This document shows positions 8,976 through 18,053 of a DNA stretch of 64,000 bases, piece after piece. The position numbers and the translations under genes are program-made. The notes under the pieces were generated by a model. It searched no databases. It was not told the DNA's origin and saw nothing but the letters and a program-made list of their open reading frames with translations. The DNA is from Rhodopirellula baltica. Lineage in GTDB: Bacteria > Planctomycetota > Planctomycetia > Pirellulales > Pirellulaceae. Within the stretch, counting starts at the first letter, position 1. Each line of letters begins with the position of its first letter. Location of the stretch: NCBI GenBank assembly GCA_002901265.1, contig PPHI01000094.1:62001-126000 (forward strand), read 5' to 3'.

Positions 8976-10109
8976 TTACCGGGCAAACGCCTCCAGGTTT
9001 TGCAGTTTTGTCAGCCACTTGCGATCGGGGTTGGAAAGCGATCCACGCCAAACCAAATCGACTTGGCGATCTTCGACGCGAACACAAACGGTGTGCAAGA
9101 CCGGATCGAGTTGCTGAACGCCTTTTCCCAAATTCAGAGTGACCTGTGGCGGTTGGCCCGGCAGCTGAACTTGCAACATCCGGTCCGGCGTCATGTGGTG
9201 AATTGTAAGGACTTCGTCACCGCGAAACGGCGCAAACGCCAATCCGACTGACGCACCGCTGTTAAAGCGGATATCAAAACTGGGCAGTTTGAATTGGCGA
9301 GCCAACGCAATTTGACCTTTTGGAACCAGGCCGAGCGTTTCTTCACGCATGACTTCGTCCGGATCGACGAACCCAGGGACCGCGCCGACGAAAGAACATC
9401 GCGGGTACCACGTTTTTTGAAACCAGCCGAACCCTTGCGGAAGTGGCTGTTCATTCCAGGACGTTAGCGATTCCAAACACAACCGCTGTGGCGTCAACAG
9501 GTCATTGGGGTCTTCCAGATTGGGCAGTGCCAACCCTTCGATGGCTTCGGGGATGTTTTTGCAGACGAATCCTTTGCCCACATGATTCCGCGGATAACTG
9601 AACTCCAGTCCGGGTTCGCTGACGCGATCGACGCCGCCGTAAGCGTTTTCGTAACGGATCGGCATCACCGTAAAAGGCTCCGGCGCAGAAAACTCCGGTG
9701 ACTCGCCATCCCGATAGCGGCAAAACCGATCGCCAAAGACGCGGATCAACTTTCGTTTCGTACCGACATCAACGGCGACGTCGAGTTGCCGAAGTGGCTT
9801 TTCGTCTGGCGCGTGTGCAGAGCCGAGCACGACGACATCCGTCACCGTTTTAAATGGCGCCAGGTCCGATTCGAACTGGACCGAACAGGTTTCTGGGTCG
9901 CCTTCGTCAAAGAATTGGTCTGCCTGCTGAATAACGGCAGGCTTCTCGGCAGGGACAAGCTTTCCTGATTTGGCGATGTCAAACGTTTGCTTGGTGACAA
10001 CGGCTAGGACCGAGTGACGCTGGTCATCGACGCTTGGCAAAACCACGCAGGGCAGGTCTACGGTCGGGGCGTCAATACTGGACAGCGTTTCGGGATCGGC
10101 ATTGGGCAT
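8976..10109 (-). CDS. DUF2169 family T6SS effector chaperone/adaptor (copy 2)
   Basis: Protein of 377 residues from the ATG at 10109 (a TTG at 10124 in the same frame is possible; neither has a clear Shine-Dalgarno). It contains the full set of family blocks: DVVVLGSAHAP, IRYENAYGGVD, YPRNHVGKGF, LPNLEDPNDLLTP, GFGWFQKTWYP and VLHTVCVRVEDRQVDLVWR. It is clearly a paralogue of the gene at 7534-8562 and keeps an N-terminal stretch (HSVLAVVTKQTFDI) that copy 1 has lost or starts within. It lies immediately downstream of vgrG. Two chaperones with one Rhs effector suggest that one serves a different cargo or acts on VgrG/PAAR rather than Rhs. That is inference. Confidence 0.85.
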   Translation of the reverse strand: MPNADPETLSSIDAPTVDLPCVVLPSVDDQRHSVLAVVTKQTFDIAKSGKLVPAEKPAVIQQADQFFDEGDPETCSVQFESDLAPFKTVTDVVVLGSAHAPDEKPLRQLDVAVDVGTKRKLIRVFGDRFCRYRDGESPEFSAPEPFTVMPIRYENAYGGVDRVSEPGLEFSYPRNHVGKGFVCKNIPEAIEGLALPNLEDPNDLLTPQRLCLESLTSWNEQPLPQGFGWFQKTWYPRCSFVGAVPGFVDPDEVMREETLGLVPKGQIALARQFKLPSFDIRFNSGASVGLAFAPFRGDEVLTIHHMTPDRMLQVQLPGQPPQVTLNLGKGVQQLDPVLHTVCVRVEDRQVDLVWRGSLSNPDRKWLTKLQNLEAFAR

Positions 10110-10173
10110 CGCGGTGGCAAACAAACGTTGGATGGATCAACTCGGCAGGGCATCGGTTGGCAGCGCTGCCGAA

Positions 10174-12144
10174 TTAGTTGAGCATGATCATACCGCCTTT
10201 GATCATGTTGTTTGCTTTCGCTTGTGACAATACCATCGCGCCTTCGAGGACATTGTTGTTGTCGGCTTTGGAGGTGACAGCGGCACCGTGGATGTTGACC
10301 GATTCTTTTCCCTCGATGGCAATGTTCATTCCGCTGATCTCGATCGTACCGTCAGCTTTCATCAGCAATTTTGACTTGCCGACTTCGAGTTTGATTTCGG
10401 TCGCGGCGGTGACATGAATGTGCTGAGTTTCCGAATCGATCGTGATTTCTTTTTTGACCGTTGTTGCCGACATGCCTTTGGACACGGTGCGTGCCCAGTT
10501 GCCTTCGGTGACGGTGATCGTGGTGTCTTTCTTGATCGTTTCGGTGTGTGTGCCGTCGACCTGGATGGAGCGATCATTGTGAACCGTCTGGCGATCGTCA
10601 TGCTCGATCGTCGAATCCATGTCGTACTGAGCGTGCAGCCGGATCAGCTCCTTGCTCTTGGTGTCGTCCATGATCAGTTCGTTGTAACCGCCACCACCCA
10701 TGGTGCTGTTGGTTTTCACGCCACTGATGTTTTTGGAGTCCGGCAGCCCATAAGGCGGCATGTTCTGCGCGTGATAGACTCGGCCGGTGATCAATGGGCG
10801 ATCGGGATCACCTTCCAGGAAACTGACAACGACTTCTTCGCCGATCCGCGGCAGGCTGATTGCACCGAATCCGGCGCCGGCATGGCTTTGCGATACGCGA
10901 ATCCAGCAGCTGCTCTTTTCGTCATTTTCGCCGTAGCGGTCCCAGTGGAATTGGCACTTCACGCGTCCGAATTCGTCCGGATAGATTTCTTCGGATGGCG
11001 GGCCCGTGACCATCGCGGTCTGAATTCCGCTAATGATCGGCTTGGCCGTTTGACGTGCAGTGCGAAAAACACGTGATGCAGGGATACAGCGGATGTTATT
11101 TCGATACACCAGTTCGTTGCTGCCGCCGGTTTCATAGGCCATCGGCTCGCTGGCCATGTGATCGATCGACGTGATCGCAAAACCTTGACCTTCTTCGCTG
11201 GTGTCGCGGTGCTTGCCCACCGTGAAACGCCCGCCGGCTTGAAAGGTCTTGCAAAAACTGGTGGCCGAGATGATGTCGTAGCGTGTTTCTTCGGCTTCTA
11301 GTCGGACGCGTGTTTCGACGTCACCCACCGACTTTTCTTCGTATTCGCCAGGGTAATCGTACAACTCGTAGTCGCTGATCTTATCCAAGTCGATCACGCT
11401 GGTGCTGCTACTGTCGGCGGCCAGCGAAGTGCTTGGCGTTTTGAAGTTGTAATCGGTCTGGGCGTATTTGCCGGGGATGAATTGGTACTGGCGTTCCCAA
11501 GCCGTCAGGTGATCGACGATCGCGTGTGATCCGATGTTGTCCGGATAGTCGACGGTACTTTCGGGCAATTGGTAATAGGCGGTCGCGTGATCGGCGATCA
11601 CCAATTGATGTTTGCCTTCGGAATGCTGAAAGAAATAGAACAGACCTTCTTGTTCCATCAATCGCGAGACGAAATTGAAATCGCTTTCGCGGTACTGGAC
11701 GCAGTATTCCCAGCTTTTGTGGTCGAGTTGGACTTTGAATTCGAAGTCGGTGAAGCCGCAGTCTTGGAAGACCGATTCGATGATTTTCGGGACGTCGGTT
11801 TCCTGGAAAATCTTGCAGTCGCTGGTCTGAGTCAAAAACCACAGCCAAGGTACGACGTTGACGCGGTAGTTTCGTCGACCTTCGGAATCGATGTCACCGC
11901 GTGAGAGGCTGCTAACGTAGCCGTGCCAGTGGCGTTTGGTATTGTCAGCCAGCTCGATGCTCCAGCCGATCGGCGTGCCGACCAAGCTTTTGGCTTCGAT
12001 CGCCGGATCGTCGCTGATCATTTCCAATTGGTAATTGAACAGCCGGCCGATCTCTTCGGATCCGGAGAACGATGTCAGCAACAAAACGTCGTCACCAAGA
12101 GCCGTGGTGAGATTCAGCAGGCGGTTTTGTTGTTGCAGTGTCAT
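10174..12144 (-). CDS. vgrG: T6SS spike protein VgrG (TssI)
   Basis: Protein of 656 residues forming the trimeric spike on the Hcp tube. It has the gp27-like N-terminal part (opening LLTSFSGSEEIGRLFNYQLE, with the phage-type block YRESDFNFVSRLMEQEGLFYF near residue 155), the gp5-type OB fold (DEFGRVKCQFHWDR and WIRVSQ) and a C-terminal beta-helix of repeating turns up to the end. It stops soon after the helix with no added catalytic domain, so it is a structural rather than an effector-fused VgrG. It lies between hcp and the chaperone/PAAR/Rhs genes, the usual order for spike and cargo modules. The 173-bp gap to hcp holds a terminator. Confidence 0.96.
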   Translation of the reverse strand: MTLQQQNRLLNLTTALGDDVLLLTSFSGSEEIGRLFNYQLEMISDDPAIEAKSLVGTPIGWSIELADNTKRHWHGYVSSLSRGDIDSEGRRNYRVNVVPWLWFLTQTSDCKIFQETDVPKIIESVFQDCGFTDFEFKVQLDHKSWEYCVQYRESDFNFVSRLMEQEGLFYFFQHSEGKHQLVIADHATAYYQLPESTVDYPDNIGSHAIVDHLTAWERQYQFIPGKYAQTDYNFKTPSTSLAADSSSTSVIDLDKISDYELYDYPGEYEEKSVGDVETRVRLEAEETRYDIISATSFCKTFQAGGRFTVGKHRDTSEEGQGFAITSIDHMASEPMAYETGGSNELVYRNNIRCIPASRVFRTARQTAKPIISGIQTAMVTGPPSEEIYPDEFGRVKCQFHWDRYGENDEKSSCWIRVSQSHAGAGFGAISLPRIGEEVVVSFLEGDPDRPLITGRVYHAQNMPPYGLPDSKNISGVKTNSTMGGGGYNELIMDDTKSKELIRLHAQYDMDSTIEHDDRQTVHNDRSIQVDGTHTETIKKDTTITVTEGNWARTVSKGMSATTVKKEITIDSETQHIHVTAATEIKLEVGKSKLLMKADGTIEISGMNIAIEGKESVNIHGAAVTSKADNNNVLEGAMVLSQAKANNMIKGGMIMLN

Positions 12145-12245
12145 CGTTCAGTCACAGATACGTCAGGATCGAAAAGTTGAATCGTTTTTAATGGTTGTCG
12201 TTGCGGGCGACAATCGGAACCAGGCGAGTCATGAAACCAACCTGC

Positions 12246-12288
12246 AAAATAAAAACAGGCCCGTCCGCCCGAAATCGGCGAACGGACC
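12246..12288 (-). terminator. rho-independent terminator after hcp
   Basis: Read on the minus strand, a GC-rich stem (arms at 12277-12288 and 12258-12270, with one or two wobble pairs and a 6-base loop) is followed by a T-rich tract at 12246-12255. It lies just after the hcp stop and before vgrG, so it should let hcp transcripts accumulate while some polymerase reads into vgrG and the effector genes. Confidence 0.75.
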
Positions 12289-12317
12289 GTTGTCGTTTGA
12301 TGCCAGCGGCGTTGCGA

Positions 12318-12800
12318 TCAGCTTTCGCCTTCTTCGACTTTCCAGCTGTATTCGACGTTGCCTTTCTTCTTGCCCTTGGAGTCGTTCTCGGTGTAAGTGA
12401 CTTTGATCTCTTCAAAGTTCAGCGAGAAGTCTTCGACGGGAACCGATTCGCTTTGGCCCGATCCGCTAACGTTGTAGCTGGTGACCAGAACGTTGGTCAG
12501 CGTGTACTTGTAGTACGTGACGCGTCCGGAATCGTTGTACGAAGCGGTCAGGTCGATTTCAACTTTGGGGTAGACCTTGCCTTTGCAAACCGACTCGGCG
12601 ATCTTTGGGCTGGCCTTGTCCAGTTCCTTCGTGCAGGTCAGGTCTTCCATGATCACGTCGCCGCGACGACGCGATGCACCGGTGGAGCTTCCACCGGGTT
12701 GGTGGACGGCTTGTCCGAACGACAGCAGGTCGCTCCAAGCCTTGTGGTCTTTGTCTTTGCTTTCGCCGTCAACGCCATCGAATTTGATGTAAGCAGCCAT
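12318..12800 (-). CDS. hcp: T6SS tube protein Hcp (TssD)
   Basis: Protein of 160 residues that stacks as hexameric rings to form the secreted inner tube. The start MAAYIKFDGVDGES at 12800 is typical of the family and is preceded by AGGAA; a longer frame upstream is not needed. Other blocks are GDVIMEDLTCTKELDKASP, KVEIDLTAS, YYKYTLTNVLVTSY and EDFSLNFEEIKVTYTE. Length fits the family. A strong terminator directly downstream and a 190-bp leader upstream suggest that it is expressed at higher level than its neighbours. Confidence 0.97.
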   Translation of the reverse strand: MAAYIKFDGVDGESKDKDHKAWSDLLSFGQAVHQPGGSSTGASRRRGDVIMEDLTCTKELDKASPKIAESVCKGKVYPKVEIDLTASYNDSGRVTYYKYTLTNVLVTSYNVSGSGQSESVPVEDFSLNFEEIKVTYTENDSKGKKKGNVEYSWKVEEGES

Positions 12801-12991
12801 TGGGGATTCCTGTGTTTCGGAAGGTTCAGAAAGTGGTGTGATTTTTGCTTGGCGATTTGTCTCGCCGCCATGCACACTACCGTTCTCGACCTCTGCCCTG
12901 GAAAGTTTCGTCCCACCAAAAAACTTTTCTGACTTTTTCGCCAGGCAATTTTTAGCCCGTAAAAAACGGGTTCAAAATCGTCCGTCAGCGG

Positions 12992-15900
12992 TCACTCGGA
13001 CTTTGCCTGGGAGATTTCCAAGGCAACCGGGTTTGCCTTCCCGGCCGAGGTGTCGATTTTCAATCCCTCCCAAGTCAACGTCCGACTGCGATTGCTAATC
13101 GAACCGCTAAATTTCAGTGTGTACTCGCCTTCAGGCAACACGCCAAAGTTAAAACTGCGGTCGGTCCCCGAAAGGAACTTCGATTTCATGTTGACCCCGC
13201 GCGGTGCCGGTGAAAGCGTCAGGTCGCCACTCATCCCGGCGCCCGTATTGATCGTTCCATGCAGCCAGCCTTTCTTTGGCGCGGCTTTAGGCGTCGTCAT
13301 ACCATCGGCAACCGCCCCTTCCGAGCTTTTGACGACTTGAATCGGTTCTTGAGATTCGAACGAGTTTCCCGACGCGTCGGTTGCACGGACCACGATGTGA
13401 TAGTGCTGTGCGAGCGGAAACTTGAACGCCGTGCGAGCGACGGGAATCATCGCCGCGTCGTTTGTCACCGGCGGATCAAACGTGTAGCTGCCACGCTGCG
13501 TGTTGGCCTGCCCATCGCCGGTCGTATCAAGGCCATACTCGATCGTTCGAATTCCCGACATCAGTCGGCCTTCGTCGCGTGCCGAGATCGTAAAGGGAAC
13601 CGTGGTGCCCTGTTGAAGCGGACCTTTGTGCGAACTGGCCGGTCGGACCGAAATCCAATTCGGCGCGGAAGAATCAAAGATCGCGTTGATCGCGGTGGTT
13701 TCGACTTCGCGTCCGCCGAGTAGCAAACTCGCATTCAGCGGAACCTGGCCAGTTGCATATTGCCCCTGCGGTAGATCTTCGCTGATGTCGGTAACGGTTG
13801 TTTTCAGCGTCACCACGCCATCCAGCGTCGCTTCGGCAAGCTCCGTTTTGACGATCCGGTCGGTCAAGTAGGTCGCATACGGACGGCCTTCGACTTCGAA
13901 ACGCAACTGAGGCTGTCTTTCGGCTGTGAAATCACCTTTGAAAAAGTCCGCTTGCAAGGTTGTGCGCAGAGCCGCGCCGCCGCCTTGAAAGTAAACCTCG
14001 CGTCGTGGGGCGAAGATCGATTGCCCAGGCTTTTCTGGATCGCTTTCCTGATCGCCGGCGGAACGTTTGAGATGGCGAAGCAAACCGAATTTGATCGAAT
14101 TGCGCGTCTTGCTTTGCCCCAAGCTTCCCGATTGGTGTTCCACGACGGACGAGATCGCTCGCGGCCAACCATCGACATCCAGTTGAACCCACGTCCGGTT
14201 GGAACGCGAATCGACAGGCACGCTGATGAATCCGACCGGTTCACCGGCAGTCCCACGTAAACGCAAAGGCCGTGAATCGGGAGCTTTCGAAGTGCCCGGC
14301 TGGAAACTCTCCCATTGGTCATCCTCCAGCCAAGTCACTGTGATTGGCCGAGTGGCGATCTCCGGAATCTCGTCATCGGTTTGGTCGCCGTCGATCGATT
14401 TCAACAGTCGAGCGTTGACCTCCACCCGCCCGCCTTCATAACTGACTTGGGTATCCAGGTAATCGTGTGGTGCCCAAGGTTTGGCGACCAAGTAAATGAC
14501 TTGATCCTTATCGGCCAGTGGCTGGTCTTTTTCATCCACCAAGCGACAGACCAATGCCATCCCGTGGCTAATGTCCATTCCGTCAACAGCAGGCTGCGAA
14601 GGGGGTGCTGGTGGTGGTGCATCGGGTTGGGCAGGATTGCTGGGGCGAAAGCTGACCGGGACGGGCTGGCGATCCGCAGGGATTCCGATCACGGCTGGCC
14701 CCATCAGGATGCGTTCGGGACGCAGAAAGCGGTCTTCGATACGACCGTCGTTGTCCAAGACACGCCCATCGGCCGGATCCGAATAACGCTGCTGGGCAAA
14801 ATCAGGCCAATAAGCACGGACATCTTGAGGCATTGGGCTGGGCAATCGCACCAACCACACTTTCGCCCGGCATGCCTTGCCCGCTTCGTTTTTTAGGCTC
14901 AATTGAAACGGTGTCTTGCGATCGTTAAACGTTCGTAACCACATCCCGGCTGGCCAGTTTCCTTGGCCGCTTTCGGTCGGAACACTGCATCCGATCCCGC
15001 GGTAATTGGACGCGATAGCGATCAAGCGATTTTCGGCTGGCAATTCGATCGGAATTTCGTAGGTTCCGACGACACCCTCGACTTGGTCGCTGGTGCGGTC
15101 GCCGCGAATCCGGATTTCAAGCACCAATGACTCATTCGGCTCGGCAACGCCTTGGGCCGTGATTCGGACCGGGATTTCACGATCACGATCGGCAGCGATC
15201 GACACATCAACCGTTTGATCCGGCTCGATCCCGCTTTGTCCCGGGATTGAGAAATCAACATTGACGGGCGGATCACGAAAACTGCTTGCGGTCGAACGAA
15301 CGGCGTAACTCAATAGCAACCGCGTGGCAGACGGTCGATCGGGATTGATTTTCAGGTTTAAGGTCTGTGAATCGTTGGACGTCCCAAGGATCACCGCCGC
15401 ATCGCCGGTCAACGGCGTGCCGTTGGCATCCACGATCGCCACGTTCGGACGTCGTACAATCGGTTCGGCGGTAACGCGGTGCAAGAGCGCTGTTTGGTTG
15501 ACCGGCAGCAGTCCCAGCCGCGGATCAACACGCAGGATCGCGGCCATTCGAGGTCCAAATTCCGCGTCCATTTCCGTTGCCAAACGGAGCTGCCAAGCCG
15601 CATCCCGTTCGGCTGCGATGGACGGATCCGGTGCCGCGTTGAACTCTGCCAGGTGCATTTCATATTGGCTGACGCGCTGCCGATCGGCTTCATTGGCGAC
15701 CGTCTTGGCCAAGCGGACATTGGCGACGTTGACTTCACGCCAAACCCGGTCAGAGCTGTCGACCGGAGCCGAGGTGATCGCTTGATAAAGCTGCCGCCGC
15801 TGTTTGGCCGAAGGGAGCGGGCTACGGAGCCAAGCGTAGGCGGTGCGAACCAGTTCCCAAGTCCGCTCGGGATCATTGCGAGAGAACTCGTTCAGCAGGT

Positions 15901-17758
15901 TGCCAATCGACTGATCGACATTTCGGTCAAAGCTATCGAGCGAGTCGAAGAGATCTCGGCGTTGGCGATCGAATTCCGCTTGCGAAGGCGACTGACCACC
16001 GCTTGCCGACCCGATCACGCTTTCGGCCACTTTGACGACGCTTAACAAGCGTGTGGTGGGAGCCTCGGTGCCGGCAACGATCGCTTGCCGCTCAAATTCT
16101 GACAGTGCCCACAGCCGGTTGTAAGCGGCCGCGATCGCGTGCTGTAATTCGTCCGCGACCGTCAATCGTCGGTCGCGCCGTTGTGAACGTTGTCGACGTT
16201 GCTCGCTCTCGACGAAGTCGCGCATCTTTCGAATCAAATCGTCATTGATCGAACCATTCGTCGATTTGCCAAGCAAGACATTTTGCAACTGCTTCAGATC
16301 ATCGACCACGATCTGGGCGAGCTGCGTTGACGACTGTGGTGCCGACGCATCCAAGCTTTGCAGTTCTGCGGCGAGCACTTTGAGTGTAAGTTGCCGCCAT
16401 AGCTGCGGTGCCAATGCGAGTGGACTGACAACGGCGTTTTCTTCACCGCGATTGCCGCTGCCAAGTTCAAAGGGGACGGCTTCGAAACGGTCGCGAAAAT
16501 CCCAAAACGTTTCCGCAATCGGTGTCGACTCGTTTCCTGGAGTGGCTCCGTTTGCCAAAGCGGGCGATTGATTGGCTGGCGGTCCAGTTGGTTGCGATGC
16601 GGAGTCCCCCGGTGCTGTCTCTACTGGAGACTCAGCAGCATCAGTGTTTGTACCTGCGTTGTCGGCTTGGAAAGCGACGGTTCGAATCGAAAGGTCGATT
16701 GCACCGGGGCGTGGAGAGATTCCCGTGGCAGTGTTTGCCGACGCAGTGTCCTCGGCGGCGGGTTGCGATTCGGCTGGTTCTTGTGCTTCGTCGTTGGTGT
16801 CCGTATCGCTGGCGATGGATCGAGTCGCATAGTTGATCCAGACCTCGGAAATGGCGTCGTCTTGTAATGTGACGGTGCCTTGTCCACCGCGAAGCAACAA
16901 CACTTGGGGAGCGTCATCACGTCGTCGCGGCAATCGGCTGTACCGATCTCCCAAATAGCCACAAAGTTCGGGAAGCGTCACGATCCCGTCGCCGTCAAGT
17001 TCTGCTTCGCCGCCAATGCCGTCGAGCAGGGCTTCAGACGCGATCGGCATTTTCGCTGCCGGGTCCCAGCCGGGATTTTGTAGCGGTCCGCGCGTGGACA
17101 ACACCCATACATGCTCTGCCGCCGGTCCGTCGAGTGAACGGACGAGCGTTTCCAGTTTCGCGAACACCGACTCGTTGGACTGGCCGAGTGCCGGGTGTGC
17201 TGCCAATGGTTCGACGTCCAGCACCACCAAGCGGCTTCCCGTGAACGACTCGGGGGCTTGAGATGCCAGCGGGGCAAGGATTTCGCTGAGCTTCAACAGG
17301 CCGACGGGCTGCAACGAGGTGGGATCGAATCCGAGGTCGCTGCACGCGATCGCCGGATCACCGTTGGCGTCTTCGAGCAAATAACCACGGATGACGACCA
17401 TCAGCGTGTCGTCTTTGTCGCTGAAATACTTGGCGACTTTCGTGGTGTCTTGAAAACGAGATCGAATCGTCTGTGAAGAATCGTCGAAAACTTCGGCGCC
17501 GAGTTGTTCTCGGACAGCGTTTCGAACCGATTCGGCATACAGCCCCGGCGTCACGATGTCCAAGTTGTACGACGGCGAAATCATGACCGTGACCAGATTC
17601 CGGTCCGGTTTTGGACGAAGCAAAATGTAAAGAAACAGGGCCAACAGCAACGCAGCGATCAGCGTCAGTACCGCCTTGGTCGTCCGACGCTTTCCGGCAG
17701 CATTGTCATTGCCGCGACGCCACGACTGTCGTTCACCGAAATTACCAGCTGTACTCAT
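12992..17758 (-). CDS. giant membrane-anchored T6SS-linked protein with degenerate caspase-like domain
   Basis: Protein of 1588 residues, first gene of the minus-strand block and divergent from tssK. A basic N-terminus and one transmembrane helix (about 28-48) give a type II topology, so nearly all of it should be outside the cytoplasm. Residues about 55-290 follow the layout of a caspase-like fold (strands VVIRGYL and LVVLDVEPL, then an EF-hand-like ELDGDGIVTLPEL), but the His-Cys dyad positions are not kept. An acidic, Ala/Pro-rich linker (about 315-430) and a helical region follow. The C-terminal third is beta-rich with Ig-like and carboxypeptidase-regulatory-like segments. No overall family is recognised. 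It might replace the missing periplasmic part of TssM, but that is only inference. Confidence 0.8.
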   Translation of the reverse strand: MSTAGNFGERQSWRRGNDNAAGKRRTTKAVLTLIAALLLALFLYILLRPKPDRNLVTVMISPSYNLDIVTPGLYAESVRNAVREQLGAEVFDDSSQTIRSRFQDTTKVAKYFSDKDDTLMVVIRGYLLEDANGDPAIACSDLGFDPTSLQPVGLLKLSEILAPLASQAPESFTGSRLVVLDVEPLAAHPALGQSNESVFAKLETLVRSLDGPAAEHVWVLSTRGPLQNPGWDPAAKMPIASEALLDGIGGEAELDGDGIVTLPELCGYLGDRYSRLPRRRDDAPQVLLLRGGQGTVTLQDDAISEVWINYATRSIASDTDTNDEAQEPAESQPAAEDTASANTATGISPRPGAIDLSIRTVAFQADNAGTNTDAAESPVETAPGDSASQPTGPPANQSPALANGATPGNESTPIAETFWDFRDRFEAVPFELGSGNRGEENAVVSPLALAPQLWRQLTLKVLAAELQSLDASAPQSSTQLAQIVVDDLKQLQNVLLGKSTNGSINDDLIRKMRDFVESEQRRQRSQRRDRRLTVADELQHAIAAAYNRLWALSEFERQAIVAGTEAPTTRLLSVVKVAESVIGSASGGQSPSQAEFDRQRRDLFDSLDSFDRNVDQSIGNLLNEFSRNDPERTWELVRTAYAWLRSPLPSAKQRRQLYQAITSAPVDSSDRVWREVNVANVRLAKTVANEADRQRVSQYEMHLAEFNAAPDPSIAAERDAAWQLRLATEMDAEFGPRMAAILRVDPRLGLLPVNQTALLHRVTAEPIVRRPNVAIVDANGTPLTGDAAVILGTSNDSQTLNLKINPDRPSATRLLLSYAVRSTASSFRDPPVNVDFSIPGQSGIEPDQTVDVSIAADRDREIPVRITAQGVAEPNESLVLEIRIRGDRTSDQVEGVVGTYEIPIELPAENRLIAIASNYRGIGCSVPTESGQGNWPAGMWLRTFNDRKTPFQLSLKNEAGKACRAKVWLVRLPSPMPQDVRAYWPDFAQQRYSDPADGRVLDNDGRIEDRFLRPERILMGPAVIGIPADRQPVPVSFRPSNPAQPDAPPPAPPSQPAVDGMDISHGMALVCRLVDEKDQPLADKDQVIYLVAKPWAPHDYLDTQVSYEGGRVEVNARLLKSIDGDQTDDEIPEIATRPITVTWLEDDQWESFQPGTSKAPDSRPLRLRGTAGEPVGFISVPVDSRSNRTWVQLDVDGWPRAISSVVEHQSGSLGQSKTRNSIKFGLLRHLKRSAGDQESDPEKPGQSIFAPRREVYFQGGGAALRTTLQADFFKGDFTAERQPQLRFEVEGRPYATYLTDRIVKTELAEATLDGVVTLKTTVTDISEDLPQGQYATGQVPLNASLLLGGREVETTAINAIFDSSAPNWISVRPASSHKGPLQQGTTVPFTISARDEGRLMSGIRTIEYGLDTTGDGQANTQRGSYTFDPPVTNDAAMIPVARTAFKFPLAQHYHIVVRATDASGNSFESQEPIQVVKSSEGAVADGMTTPKAAPKKGWLHGTINTGAGMSGDLTLSPAPRGVNMKSKFLSGTDRSFNFGVLPEGEYTLKFSGSISNRSRTLTWEGLKIDTSAGKANPVALEISQAKSE

Positions 17759-17897
17759 GAGCGATTCGTTGATTCGTCGCCAAAGGAAACACGTTCATAC
17801 CGTCGGGGTGGCGACCTTTCGTGTTTGCCACTCCGCTTGGGGAGGCTGCGCCGCGAATTCGATCGCGCACAATCAGTCGAATTCACCAATGCTGAAT

Positions 17898-17966
17898 TCG
17901 GCTGTGACCCAGTGCCGTCTCCGGCTCTGGCCCGATGCCGACTCCGGCTGTGACCCAGTGCCGTAT
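17898..17966. repeat. three tandem copies of a 23-bp unit in the divergent T6SS spacer
   Basis: Three abutting 23-bp units at 17898-17920, 17921-17943 and 17944-17966. The outer two share CGGCTGTGACCCAGTGCCGT; the middle one is diverged (CTCTGGCCCGATG in place of CTGTGACCCAGTG). They lie between the starts of the 1588-residue gene and tssK, about 90 bp before the tssK ATG, where regulator sites for both blocks would be expected. No regulator is known for them. Confidence 0.7.
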
Positions 17967-18053
17967 CTGCCCCACACCTGTTAGAGTATCGGTTCAGAGC
18001 ATGAACGGCGAGAGTCGATGATACCGACCATTTGATTGGAGAATAAAGCACCG

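Noticed and set aside
12950-12975. Terminator upstream of hcp
   Set aside because: A 7-bp stem exists but is followed on the minus strand by A rather than T residues.
17898-17966. Three short repeats as a CRISPR array
   Set aside because: The units abut with no spacers and no cas genes are present.
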